The translations under genes and the position numbers were made by a program. From Stemphylium vesicarium (lineage: Eukaryota > Ascomycota > Dothideomycetes > Pleosporales > Pleosporaceae): a stretch of DNA of 64,000 nucleotides. Location of the stretch: the NCBI GenBank assembly GCA_004380135.1, contig QXCR01000050.1, positions 62,001 to 126,000 on the forward strand, read 5' to 3'. Within the stretch, counting starts at the first letter, position 1; the number at the start of each line of letters is the position of its first letter. The notes beneath the pieces are model-generated. The model was not told the DNA's origin. It searched no databases and saw nothing but the letters and a program-made list of their open reading frames with translations. Positions 10,404 through 21,965 of the stretch are shown piece by piece.

Positions 10404-11801
10404 TCCCCCGCAGCGCGCCCAAGGGTTCAGCAGCTGAACCACAAAAGGCGCCGCGACTACGATTGATCAAGATTTGGAGATGGCGAGGTACAAACCATGC
10501 TCACAGCGGTTGACATTGCGGGGGTGCTTCGTGGAATGTGGACGCCAATAAAGAGACCACGGCAGCGATGCTACCACAAAAGAAGAAGAGGAAGGTAGCG
10601 TTAGACCCTAGGAGGTGTGGTAGTGCGCTTTTCCCCGATTTGTCGTTCGAACGACGGCTGGGCGAGGGGTCACAAGGTCGGTGTGAGCAACCATGCACCA
10701 AAGGATGGGGTAGGCAGCTTTCTGCTGCCACGAATTTGTGTTTACGCTGTACGATATAATAAGCTCGGCAGAGAGACACATAGTCTACCTCAGTTGCTGC
10801 AAGACGAGAATGAAAAGGTTCACTACGTGAGAAGAAAATCAAGAACTCACTATTAATGTTGTAGAGCTCTTGGTAGGAAGTGCACACATGTGAAAGGCCC
10901 CACCTCCTTCAACTTCGCGATGCGGGGTTCACTGCCATCTTAGCTCATCTGCATTCAACCGTTCAACACGCGAAGCTCCGCTTGCGACGCCAGCCGTAAG
11001 CCATATTGCTTAGCCTTCATACTTTTCCATGTTGCTTCTCATCCCCAAGCACTTGCTCTAGCTTATTGACGTCACTCATCGCTAGGTATATTCATTTTGC
11101 ACCAGGTACTAGGCCAGCTACGACCTTTTCGCCATGCATCCCAGGTAGCACATTGTCCACGATGAACATCCCTGCATATGCGCAACATGGTTTCGACGTT
11201 CTACCGTGTTCAGAGACAACAACGATATAGGTAACGTCCCGTCTGTGGCTCACTAGATCCCATCTTGCTACCCAGCCATGTTTGGACCGAGTGGTGCGGG
11301 GATTCAACAGACTGCCAGCCAAGGCGCTGATCACTGCTGATCATTACATGCACGTCTGCATCTGACATGATGCGGTCCGGATGCATCTACGGCGTTGCTG
11401 TACCATCAAAGGGCGCTCCTCTGCGCATGGCCTGGCCCGCCACGCTCTTGTACCCTGCAGCAACAGCCTCAGACAGCCTGGCAACCGCATCTTGACTAGC
11501 ATCGCGTGGTCATCCGGTGGTGCCATATGACGGTCAAGACCTATCTAAACCCCCGCCCCGCGAACTCAGTATTGCGGTGATCGGCTTGGGCGGGCAGCCA
11601 CCAGGATGATCCCGCCGCTATCCCCGGGGCCAAGAACCTCAGCATGCAGCTGCACAACCATCACAGGTACCACGGAAGTATGTTGTCATAAGCCCTCAGA
11701 CCGCTTAAATACTGGTACCCTTTCCCTGCGTTCGCATGTCTTTCAATGTCATTATTGATGAATGCATAGACGCGGTGCCATAGCGTCTTTACTCCATCAA
11801 G
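10404..11801. other. Intergenic, no gene seen
   Basis: This holds the 3' region of the pseudokinase gene and the promoter of the GH2 gene. A TTAAATA box lies about 95 bp before the GH2 start codon (near 11705). Short ORFs on both strands show no domains. Confidence 0.5.
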
Positions 11802-13929
11802 ATGCGGTTCTCCACCAGGATTGTAACGAGCTTGCTAGCTTTGACGACTTGTGCCTCGAGCGACAAGAATATACTGCCGCGCCAGAGCAACGATACTGAC
11901 TACCAAGTTGGTTCTACGCCACTCAAAACGGAATGGACTGATACTGTGGGAACCAACCCTTGGCCAGAGTACCCGCGGCCACGCCTCCAACGACCAAAAT
12001 GGAAGAATCTCAATGGCGTCTGGCGATACCAAAACACTACCAATGGCTCGGATGCATCACCGCCGTTTGGTCAGAGTCTCGAAGACCCTGTTCTAGTCCC
12101 ATTCTGTCTCGAGAGTGCTCTATCAGGTAAGAGTTGCCGTAATGCAGGCAAGACTATTTGCTAAAATCCATATAGGGGTGACTGGTAAGGGGCGCATTTG
12201 GAGTTGGTATCAGACCTCGTTCGAAGTCCCGTCATCCTGGCCAAGTGGAAACAATGTGATTCTCAACTTTGGCGCCGTTGACTACGAAGCCACCATTTTT
12301 GTCAATGGCCAAAATGCTGGATTCCATAGAGGAGGATACTTTGAGTTCAGCGTCGATGTAACATCGTATCTAAGTGCGAACGGGACGAATGAGCTGTGAG
12401 TTTGTTAAACTGATGTGACGGGGTCGAGCTAACTATAGTGCAGATTGGTTTACACATATGACCCAACGGATCTGGACCGCATCCAGATACCCATCGGAAA
12501 GCAAACCTTGACTCGTGGCGGAATGATCTGGTACACGCCCTGCAGTGGTATCTGGCAGACTGTTTGGCTCGAGTCTACGCCGAAAGAGTACATTTCGAAA
12601 TTAGATCTAACGGCGGATATGGATGGGAATGGTATGCTAATTCTTTGTGTTACATGATTCTATTGCTTACACGCTATAGTTGTGGTGACAGTGCATAGCA
12701 GCACCAACTCTACAAGCACTTCATATAACATCACCGTCCATGAGCTGAATTCGAACGATGCAAAGACGCAAGCTACGGGTACCAGCGGTACTCCTTTTAC
12801 CTTTACTGTGGATGCACCCGAACTTTGGACGCCGGATAGCCCGAGCCTGTACAACATCACGATCAAAATGGGCAGTGACACGGTCGAGAGCTACACCGGA
12901 TTCCGAACCATCTCTCGAGGCGTCATCGGCGGAGTTGAACGCCCTCTCCTGAACGGGAAGTTCGTCTTCCCATTCGGTACTCTAGACCAAGGCTACTGGC
13001 CCGACGGCATCTACACACCACCAAGCGTAGAAGCCATGGTGTACGATCTCAAAGTCCTAAAGAACGTGGGCTACAACATGGTGCGAAAACACATCAAAGT
13101 TGAGCCCGCCCTCTTCTACCGCGCCTGCGACGAAATGGGCATGCTAGTAATCCAAGACATGCCGTCGCTCCGCCCCGACCTCCCCGCCCTGGAAGGCTGC
13201 GGCGGCATCCGCCTAGAACCCGGTGCGCAAGCGGAGTTCGATCGCCAACTCGCCGTCATGGTCGAGCAGTTGAAATCCTACCCCAGCATCATCGCCTGGA
13301 CAATCTATAACGAAGAGTGGGGCCAAGCGACTTCGCCGCCCTGGCCGGAATATGGCCTCACAGACCTCGTCCGCAGCATCGATCCCACACGCCTTGTAAA
13401 CTCTGTAAGCGGCTGGACGGACCACGGCGCCGGCGATTTTGATGACAACCACCACTATTCCACCCCGCAGTGCGGTACGCCCTTTTGGTCCAACCAAGGT
13501 AGTGGCTATGATTCTGCCTACGACTCCTCGCGCATCGGGCTGCAAGGCGAATTCGGCGGCATCGGCACACAACTTCCTGAAAACAACTTCGAGCACGCGT
13601 GGTACAAGGATCTGGGCCGTCAGACCGCGTACGAGCTCACAAACGGGACCGAGTACTGGAACTATCGCTGCCACGATTTGCTCGTGCAGTTGCGGGAGCA
13701 GATTGACCTGTTTGCGTGTTCTGGGGGTGTCTGGACGCAGACTACAGATGTCGAGGGTGAGGTTAATGGCATGATGACTTATGATCGCAAGGTTGTAAGG
13801 ATGAATGAGACGATGTGGAAGAGTGATATTGCGGCGCTTTATGAGGCGGCGGAGAAGAGGGGGAATGGATCGATGACGGTGGTTATGAGGGATGAGGGGA
13901 TGGGGGGCGTGCAGTATGGCATGTCTTGA
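11802..13929 (+). CDS. Secreted glycoside hydrolase family 2 enzyme
   Basis: Four exons (11802-12126, 12176-12395, 12444-12631, 12680-13929) encode 660 residues; the introns are 48-49 bp. Joins read ALSGVTGKG, NELLVYTYDP and DGNVVVTVH. A signal peptide (MRFSTRIVTSLLALTTCAS) is followed by the GH2 order: a sugar-binding jelly-roll domain (FGAVDYEATIFVNGQ, GFHRGGYFEF), an Ig-like sandwich, and a TIM barrel. In the barrel, WTIYNEEWGQ supplies the predicted acid/base Glu near residue 456 and LQGEFGGIG the nucleophile Glu near 535. The family cleaves beta-galactosides, beta-glucuronides or beta-mannosides; the substrate cannot be told from this. Several N-x-S/T sites fit secretion. The protein is shorter than bacterial LacZ but usual for fungal extracellular GH2. 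The gene is convergent with the uS15m gene, 124 bp apart. Confidence 0.9.
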
Positions 13930-14053
13930 GGCTAGAACAAGTCTGCTCGCCACGGGAGTAAGAATGTCAAAATCCATATTGTGAGATGGTCGAATCCTTG
14001 GAACACGTAGTATACAGCGACTGCAGTAGCCCTTGATTGTAAATTTCCCCCTT

Positions 14054-15119
14054 TTACAGGGAAATCTCACCTCTCCATGTACCCTCAGTCAGACCTAGCG
14101 TCTCAATGCAATGCTGCCACCTGGGTCCACCCCTCTCTTTCCTCCTCAAATACTGCAGCAGCTTCTGCCTCCTATGTACGAGCAACCTTAGATTGCGCTT
14201 GTTGTGCTTATCGCCCTTTCCTCTTGTCTGGAGGAAATCGGCAAGCGTCTTGATCTTAGCCGTCAAGATGGCGATCTGGACCTCTGAAGATCCGGTATCG
14301 GGTCCGACTCGCTTAGCCGCCGCAGCGACATTTGTCTCCGGGCGGATAGTGTGAGTCTCGTCTTTGCCCGAGTGGGCGAGCGAGGGCGCCTTTGGCGGGA
14401 ATATCCTGTCGGTGTTGTGGCGGCCGAACGTCTCGACGCAGCGTGTGATGTTGACGCGCATGCGGTCTTTGCTGGACCCGTTTTCGAGCGCAGTGATGCG
14501 GGCAATTGCCTCGGCGGCACGCTCGTGGTCCTTTTTGTTCTGCGCCTCAATCTCCTCTGCGCTCTTTTCAATCGCCTGCGTCTGGCTGTACGGCATCGAG
14601 CTGCTCCATGGGTGAGGGCCGGCAGCAGGCGTGGCGGGCTTTGCGAGGTCGCTCAGTGGCACGGCCAGCTTTTGACTTTGCCGAAGTTGTTTTTGGACGA
14701 GCTTTGGGTCGAATGCGTAGTTGAGGAGTGTTTTGTCTTGCGGTATCTTTTTGCTGCCGTCCCATGTGATGGGCTTACCCGTGTCGAAAGATTCTACAAA
14801 CGGCGTCGAGATGCCGCGGACGGGGTTTCCCAGACTGGCTACCCGGGCTTGCTCGAGTTCGGCGCGCCGGGAGAGATTGGCGGCCTTCTTGCGGTTGCGC
14901 TGAGCGACAATATAGGGGTCGCTGGCGAGGCGCTTCTTCTGGCGTTCGACTGATTCGGCATGGACCCGCGATGTCGAGACAAAGGTCCGGATGGGGAGGG
15001 TGAATTGAATTGCGACTGAGGGTGCTGTGACATTCTTAGCAGCCAATTCTAAGCGCATAGACTGCAAACTTACAAGTCGACGCCCGCAGGCACGACAAAG
15101 CTGGTATTCGCGGCGGCAT
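14054..15119 (-). CDS. Mitochondrial small-subunit ribosomal protein uS15m
   Basis: Two exons (15074-15119, 14054-15024) encode 338 residues. The first exon is only 46 nt; the 49 bp intron has GTAAGT and CACAG. It starts MPPRIPALSCLRASTSPSV, a basic, Ser-rich, acid-free leader suited to mitochondrial import. The last 95 residues are a clear S15 domain: DTGSSEVQIAILT, DKHNKRNLRLLVHRRQKLL and YLRRKE. S15 binds the central domain of the small-subunit rRNA and helps form a subunit bridge. Fungal mitochondrial forms (yeast Mrps28) carry long N-terminal extensions like the 240 residues here. A longer unspliced frame reaches 15247, but it lacks a presequence and runs through the shared promoter, so the spliced start is preferred. 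Confidence 0.9.
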
Positions 15120-15340
15120 GGCTGGCTGGGCACACTCACTGCCACCACGAATCTTTTGCGGATCCCAAGACATCGGCGCGTGGGTTTTGCCGGCCCCGCG
15201 GTCGGTTCGCCGCTATACCCGTTGCGGCCCACTAGCTCCCACCACAATATTCGCCTGGTGGTGTCCCTCCGAAAGTTCTACTGTACGCATCACGACAACT
15301 TCTCTATACCGACCAGCTTGTACAGCGCCAAACCGTCAAA
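15120..15340. promoter_or_regulatory. 221 bp bidirectional promoter, uS15m / Rps0
   Basis: The start codons of the mitochondrial uS15 gene (minus) and the cytosolic uS2 gene (plus) are 221 bp apart with nothing between them. This segment must therefore hold both promoters and both leaders. I could not assign a specific ribosomal-protein box. The call rests on the head-to-head gene layout. Confidence 0.7.
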
Positions 15341-16392
15341 ATGGCCCCTTCCAACCTCCCCGCCATCTTCAACCCCACCCAGCAGGACATTGAGATGCTC
15401 CTCGCTGCCCAGTGCCACCTCGGTAGCAAGAACCTCCAGGTGCACATGGAGCCTTACCTGTGGAAGACCAGGCCCGACGGTGTCAACGTCCTGAACATTG
15501 GCAAGACCTGGGAGAAGATTGTCCTGGCTGCCCGTATCATTGTCGCCATTGACAACCCGGCCGATGGTACGTTTAGACGCGCAAACCGAGATATCGCATC
15601 TTGAACGCTGCGCGAACACATGTAAAAAAAGAGGGCATTTTCGCTGACATGGAATAATAGTTTGTGTCATCTCTGCCCGTCCCTATGGACAGCGTGCCGT
15701 CCTGAAGTTCGCCTCGCACACCGGTGCCACTGCCATCGCCGGTCGCTTCACCCCCGGTAACTTCACCAACTACATCACCCGTTCTTTCCGTGAGCCCCGC
15801 CTCATCATCGTCACCGACCCCCGCACCGACGCCCAGGCTATTAAGGAGGCTTCATACGTCAACATTCCCGTCATTGTGAGCAGATCCGATATAAGAACAT
15901 GAAATGGAATGCGGCGCTAACCTGAGATAGGCCCTCTGCGACGGTGACTCTCCCACCGAGTACGTCGATGTTGCCATCCCCACCAACAACAAGGGACGTC
16001 ACGCCATCGGTCTCGTCTGGTGGATGCTCGCCCGTGAGGTTCTCCGCCTCCGCGGCACCCTTGCTAACCGCGAGACTGAGTGGGACGTCATGACTGACTT
16101 GTACTTCTACCGCGACCCCGAGGCTGAGGAGAACAAGGACAGCGCCGGCGTTGAGGAGGCCAAGGTCCCCGGTGCTGACGAGGTCGGCCCCGGTGCCGTC
16201 GCTGACGGCTTCACCAGCGAGTGGGAAGTCTCTGGCGCATCTGCCGGTGCTTTCACTGCTCAGGCCGCTGCTGCCCCTGGCACCAGCTGGGACGCTGACA
16301 CTGCCGACTGGGCTGCGTCTGGTGACGCCCAGACTGGCAACGAGGGCTGGGGTGCTGAGACTGCCGCCCCTGCTACCACTACCCAGTGGTAG
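15341..16392 (+). CDS. rps0: 40S ribosomal protein S0 (uS2)
   Basis: Three exons (15341-15566, 15661-15875, 15931-16392) encode 300 residues; the introns are 94 and 55 bp. The protein begins MAPSNLPAIFNPTQQDIEML and has AAQCHLGSKN, ISARPYGQRAVLKFA, HTGATAIAGRFTPGNFTNYI and EPRLIIVTDPR, then IPTNNKGRHAIGLVWWML. These are all signature segments of eukaryotic uS2/RPSA. It is a core component of the 40S head-body junction and is needed for 20S pre-rRNA processing. The C-terminal tail is acidic and Ala/Trp-rich and ends TTTQW, typical of fungal Rps0. Codon choice is strongly biased to C-ending codons (GCC, GTC, ATC), as expected of a highly expressed gene. It is divergent from the uS15m gene and convergent with the GH72 gene. 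Confidence 0.97.
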
Positions 16393-17008
16393 ATGTCATC
16401 TTGAGCATCATCGATTCTTCTCTTACATACCCTGTCTTTGACAAACATCGGCAAGTCGGCGTAGGAGTAGGCAAACGGGAAAAAGGAAAATATGAGACCA
16501 TTTGACAACGACTACTCGAGAGAAAATGCATGTTTCAATGGAGAGGCGTGTTGAGGGATATGATCAATGCTTGCACTTACGAGGGAAAGATATCCATACT
16601 CCAATGGAGTGTGGGGGAAAGCCCTGTGTTGGCGATCGGGTTGTACTTAATTGGCGCCCAGTCCTTCAATGCGAACCTTGCTCCATGATATTGTTTGACT
16701 ATTCTTATCACTTGTTGTGTTGTATTCATGTGAAACTCAACTACCTTGCGCTTCTGTTCATCACTCAGCGTGGATAGAAAGGTAAATATCCAGTCATTGT
16801 ATTATGTCTGAGTGATCAAGATATCCTGTACCACATGAACAATCCATGTCTTCGTAAAAATCCTATGCAATGTCCCGCAGACAATGCCCTGTGACAGAAA
16901 AACCAAATTGGAATTATATACATGAAAGGCGTGTGTACATGACTTGATTACTTGCGCGCTATCCCCCAATATCGATAAATGGAAGAGTGGGTATCATGCA
17001 AGAAGCGC
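16393..17008. other. Convergent 3' region
   Basis: This separates the ends of the Rps0 gene and the GH72 gene. It is relatively AT-rich and holds only short ORFs; it should contain both 3' untranslated regions and both poly(A) sites. Confidence 0.6.
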
Positions 17009-18609
17009 TCACAGCCAGGCAAAGACAGCCACAACACCAGCGAGCATAGCCCCCGCGCTCTTGAGCTCCTTGCCCAAGCCATCCGCCGCAGCCCCACCAG
17101 TCGATGCAGGCGAAGACGGGTCTGCAGTGCCAGACCCAGAGTCGTCGGATCCGTCGCCCAAGCCAGACTGCTCAGCATCCGAGCCGGAAGTCGGCGTAGC
17201 GCTGAAACTGCCCGATGTAGGTGTACCGTCAAAATTGTGCTTCTGGCCGAGGGTGGGTAGAGGGGATGTAGGTACGACTTCCCACGCGCCGCTTGTGTAG
17301 TCTGGGCATGCGACGGGCTTTTGGGTCGGGGTGTAGGATGAGGCTTTGATACCCGTGGGGTTCAGCGTAGCCCAGACGGCGGAGAGGTTGGGGAAGTCTG
17401 GTTCGACGGGTGTAGGTTTGCCTGTTAACCAACACATTAGCATCTATCCTGCCAAAAAGAAACAGAAAACGGGGAAAAGAAGAGTGTGGCGCATACCAGA
17501 TCGGGGAAACCCATCCGGCGGCGCACTCGGACTCGCAGGGTCAACATGGGGTCCATAGCTAATAAGCCCATAATCGTTCATCTCCTCAATCCACTCGTAG
17601 ATGATGCTGCCAGACCAGACATCTGCCATCTCGCCGAATAGTGCCTCTTGGTCCTTGAAGTCGCGGGGGCGTACGGTGTTGCAACCGGTTTCCGACATGA
17701 AGATGGGGATGTGCAAGTCCTCGGAGTTTTGCTCAAGCGCTACGTAACCAGACTGCTCATACGTGCTGTCGCCGCACCAAGAGTACGCGTTGAGCGCGAA
17801 GAAGTCGATGCGCTCCGACGCGTTGCTGCCGCAGGCGAGGTAGTTTTGCAGCATCGGGCGCAGGGAGGCGATGTCCGCGGCGGAGTAGCCGATGGGGATG
17901 TTGCGGTAGCCTTTTTCGTCGCGGTACGCTTTCATGTCGCGCGCGGCGGCTTTGATGTAGGGCGCGGTTACGGAGCCGTTGCCCGTTGTTATGGCTTCGT
18001 TGCCGACGAAGAAACCGGCGACGTTGTCGTATTGTGCGAATTCGTCCATGACGGCGGCGTAGGCGTCGTATTGGTCTTTTTCCCACCGCGGTGTGTTTTG
18101 CTCCACGTAGGTGTCGAAGGTGTCGAGATCGACCCAGATGTAGACTAAAGGTGGATATTAGTGTTTTGCTTTCTATCCAATTGTGCTTGACAAGAGGCAA
18201 GCGTCTTGAAGCCAATTCATACTGATGGAAATCTTGAGATTCCGGGGTGATACGTACTTCCAGCATCTGCAAAAGCCTTCATGCAGTCGGTGTGGTCCTC
18301 ATCGGGGAGAACATGGTAGACACGGATCGAGTTGGCACCGATGGTCTTCATGAGCGCGGCGTCGAGTCCACATTGTGTCGCGTCGACAAGAGGGTCGTCG
18401 GGAATCAATTGGTACGCAATGCCTATATATCGTGATTAGCTACATGCTCCTGTGTATAGCGCCGCATTGTGCCAGATCTTCTTACCCTTGACGTAAAACT
18501 GATCGCCCTCGCTGGTAAACAGCTTAGAGCCCTTGACCTCGATGGTAGGAATAGCCGAAGCGACAGCACTCAAGCCCGCCAATGCGGTCAGCGACAGGAA
18601 TTGAATCAT
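17009..18609 (-). CDS. GPI-anchored beta-1,3-glucanosyltransferase (GH72, Gel/Gas family)
   Basis: Four exons (18486-18609, 18258-18422, 17497-18144, 17009-17421) encode 449 residues; the introns are 63, 113 and 75 bp. A signal peptide (MIQFLSLTALAGLSAVASA) is followed by the GH72 barrel: KGSKLFTSEGDQFYVKGIAYQ, CGLDAALMKTIGANSIRVYH, and FFVGNEAIT with acid/base Glu near 146. IFMSETGCN carries the nucleophile near 248. WSGSIIYEWIEEMNDYGLI follows. The enzyme elongates and branches cell-wall beta-1,3-glucan at the plasma membrane. The end is a Ser/Gly/Thr-rich linker and a hydrophobic tail (AGAMLAGVVAVFAWL), a standard GPI signal. There is no cysteine-rich CBM43 (X8) module, so it belongs to the shorter Gas/Gel type. 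The join GIYIWVDLDT supports intron 2. Confidence 0.93.
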
Positions 18610-20424
18610 GATCTGCTAGTTGAGCAATTGGACAATATGGCCGGAGTTGTTTGGTTGAGGGGTTAGGTCAAGGAAACAGAAACTTGGGTCGTTTGTAGCT
18701 CTGCGGGAAATGTTGAGCAAGCAAACGCACTAACTAGGCTCGCGACCCGTCGCAACTGACCCAGGCAAATACAAGCAAAGTAGGAGTAAGGAGCTAGTAA
18801 AAACGAACGGTCGCGCGACAGAAACGAGTGAAGCAACTAGAGGCGAGTGAAAAAGACAGTAGCAAACAGCAACTTGTTTATAAACGACGGGAAAGAGACT
18901 CGAAAGAAAAGAAACGCTGCCCTTGGCTGCCGCTACTACTGCTACAATCGACCGACTGCTACTAGCTATTACCCGCCAACCGCTTCCACTCCAATCCAGT
19001 CGATCCTTCCTAATCTCCATGGCCTGTTTCCAGACAAGGCAAGGCACCAAGTTCAGGCCGCACCATGTATGGGAAAGCCTATGTCATGGGAAGAAAGCCA
19101 AGGCTAAAGCGGAGCGACGGGCTCCAGTTGTAAGGAACGAACGGCACGAAAGCCAACGCGCGCAAATCATGAGGTCTGAGGTGGTTGATAAGAGAACTTG
19201 CAAGGAAGGGAAAAAATTCCGCCGTGAACGCGGACCGAGACGTGCGCGGGTGATGTGACGGTCGGTCTCGCGTGTTATTGGCTGGGTGGGGCGGGATAGC
19301 TTAAACTTGTTTGGCATCTAGGCTTGAGTCGGCTTGATGCACCTAAGCGAGGCGAGGCAAAGCACCGGTTTTTTGCTTGCACTCGCACTTGATTGATCGG
19401 GTTAGGGATACAGTGTACCGGGACGGCAGAGAGGATAAACTTGGTTGGAGAGCCGCCGGGCTGGTGGCGGATGGATTAGCGTTGTATCTGTGCTTTGGAC
19501 GATGCTTTGTGCTATTTTATTCAAAGACGATGGCTTTTTTGCCTTGTTACGACCCAGGCAGGGCTTCGCTCGCGAAGGATGGGAGTGGTGGTGATGGTAC
19601 GATGCCGGGGTTTGTTTGACGTTGGACAGCCGCGCAATTTCGGGATGCGCATCGGCTTGTAGGACGTTTTAGTTTACATCGTGAGTGCTTGAGAACAGAC
19701 ATGTTGACATTGATGTAAGTTTAGTGTCAGGCTTTCAACCACTGCATTACCTGGAAAAGCTGTGGAGAGCTGACTTACTTGTGAACTTGATCGCGATCTC
19801 GGGGTATCAAGCACCAGAATAATGGAACGAGACACAGATAACGGGCGGATGCTACCCGCTCCCCTCTTGGCCAAGAGCATTGATAAAGCCTCGTGTGACA
19901 TACTACACAGTTTGACCACCGGTCTGGAAAGATTAGAGCGACGGCTATAAGCCATCAAGGGTTTCTCTGAACATAGAGTCGAATGCTTTCCTGGATATGG
20001 CTTAGTTTGCCCGTAACTTGCTTTCCGATCCACCAAAGCCTATCTGAAAGCCATCACAGATGCTAAGCGACTTCTTAGTAGACCGAGGCATCACAAAATC
20101 ATGGAGTTCAGAAGGAGGATTTCGTTTCAATGATGATTTAGTACTATCTGTGAACCAAAGTGCCAACCCGACAACGTGATTACTCAGCTTAAGCGACGCG
20201 CTTTCCCACAACAATGCTAGTGCGCCTTGCTTGCCCTGGAACCGGAAATCCCACCCTCACCTCTGAGGTCCCAGGCAATCGAAACTCCCAATACACAAGC
20301 GCCGCTGAAATTTCAAAATACATGACTGAAACCACAAGACGCCAGCGATATCTTGTATTCCGCACACAACCGACCATCCAGACTCCTCAGAAGCCACTGC
20401 TACTCTTCCCGCTTCTAGCAGAGC
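18610..20424. other. Upstream region of GH72 gene, no gene seen
   Basis: This 1.8 kb lies between the GH72 start and the 3' end of the first RING gene, both on the minus strand. The first 700 bp read as purine-rich on the plus strand (pyrimidine-rich in the sense of the GH72 transcript), typical of a leader or promoter of a strongly expressed fungal gene. No ORF with a domain was found. Confidence 0.5.
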
Positions 20425-21965
20425 TTAGTCCAAAACCACGTCCATCCATTCGTTGCTGTCTGACCAGGGGCTCTGGTTGTCGAAGTCCTCATCCTCGGAC
20501 CCTTCCTCATCGGAGCCTTCGCCGTCGGAGTACTCGTCGTCGGACTCCCAGTCGTCACTTTCATCTATTCTCGGCCTTCGAGGTCTCGCAGAGCGAAGCT
20601 CCTGTCTACACCGCGGGCATTTGTTGGAGTATCTCTGAATGCCCTTGATCACGTCCCTCAAGCAGCCCCTGCGGAATATATGCTCGCAAGCCACAGTGCA
20701 AACGCAGTCCTTACCCTTGTCTGCCATGTCGTCTTGACAGATTAGACATATAGCTTCGTCTTCGGTAGCAGAGCATAGAACCGCACACTCCATCACGTCC
20801 AGCTCTGGTCCGTCTGCTTCCAACTCCACATCGACTTGCTCCGGCATTGTACGAAAGTAATTTAGCTGATCCCATTCGAAATTGGCGAAGATCCACGGCC
20901 GCGACGCGGTGAGCTGGTAGATGTCCCGTAGGGTTCTCATATCCACGAGGAGCTTAAGGTCGCCATCCTCATCCAGGCAATTACGAATCCATTCGCGCTC
21001 CTCGTCGTTTTTCGCCACCCCGAGCGCCCAAAGAAGAAGCTTTTGGATACACTGACCGTGCAGCAGATCCATCGTTATGTAAGGTGTATTCCGTACAATC
21101 CCCCGTGCCTGAGCTACGATGCGACGAACGACTTTCCGCACGTTGATGCTGCAAAGACGAGTCCGAAGATTTAGCGGTACGTCCGAGAATATGTCCTACA
21201 TATCTTGTTTGAAGACTTGCACGCAGTACTCCTCCAAATCCCCAATTGGAGATTCGTCGACGTGAAAATGGTAAAGGTCGAACACTTTACATACGAATGT
21301 GCACCAGGTGCCAAATTCAGACAGCGTCCGAAACAAGTCCACTTAGTTTTTGCTTCGCACGACTGGCATCATCATCATGTTGTTGAAATCAGTCATCTCG
21401 TCGCTGCTTCTCCGTTCTTCTTCTCCATTCGGCTTTTCTTGGTATCTTGGCTGCTCCATCGCGATTTGCTTCAGCCAGTGGAGATTCTCACCGCTGACAT
21501 CGAAGTCAAGATGGATCAGATGTGCGAACATATATGCCCCTAATCTAACGATCCAGCACTCTCCCTGACCGATTCTTATTCCCCCACCAAGAAGTAGATC
21601 TGTCTCGCCTTCCATATCTTCTAAGGCATTTGACAAACCAGTCAGAATCTCATCAGCCGCTTCATTGTCATCGTCTTTATTGAGCCCAAAGATGCCGCGG
21701 AGTCGCCGATATCGCCAGCATATCGCGTCAACGTGTCTGTCCGGTGGCGGTGCGAAAAATAAGCAGATGAACTCGGGGATGCGCTCTTTCTCCTTGACCA
21801 AGGAGAAGGCCTTGGTGATAAAGGGAGGCGGCGAAACTGGAGATGGGATGGCCCAGGAGTCTCTCCTGCTGTCAGTGCTGTCACCATATGATCGAAGTCT
21901 TTTGGCCCTTCACCCTCCATAGCGGGAGACTGGGGGCGGGATGGAGTTGGTGTAGGTGAATACAT
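20425..21965 (-). CDS. RING-type protein with a substituted zinc ligand (RING A)
   Basis: Four exons (21914-21965, 21492-21836, 21200-21341, 20425-21148) encode 420 residues; the introns are 77, 150 and 51 bp. Joins are SPAMEVSPPPF, FDVSVDLFRT and FKQDIINVRK. Most of the protein is helical and unassigned. A RING-like finger sits near residues 311-363: CLIC, then VACEHIFRRGCL, then CPRCRQEL. In C3HC4 and RING-H2 fingers the pattern is CxHx2(C/H)x2C; here the fifth ligand is Arg (CGC at 20671-20673). The tail is acidic and Ser-rich (ESDDEYSDGEGSDEEGSEDE). It shares its finger framework with RING B at 47.6-49.0 kb. RING proteins are usually E3 ubiquitin ligases, but the lost ligand makes activity uncertain. 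The 150 bp intron is the least certain join. Confidence 0.75.

Noticed and set aside
13213..14070. 285-codon minus-strand ORF
   Set aside because: It lies opposite the GH2 barrel exon, whose domain and splice phases are clear; the antisense frame is Arg/His/Pro-rich and has no domain.
14054..15247. Unspliced 397-residue version of uS15m
   Set aside because: It would read through the promoter shared with Rps0 and lacks a mitochondrial presequence; a 49 bp intron with GTAAGT and CACAG gives a proper one.
17648..18148. 166-codon plus-strand ORF rich in Val, Arg and Gly
   Set aside because: It is the mirror of GH72 exon 3, which carries both catalytic Glu motifs on the minus strand.
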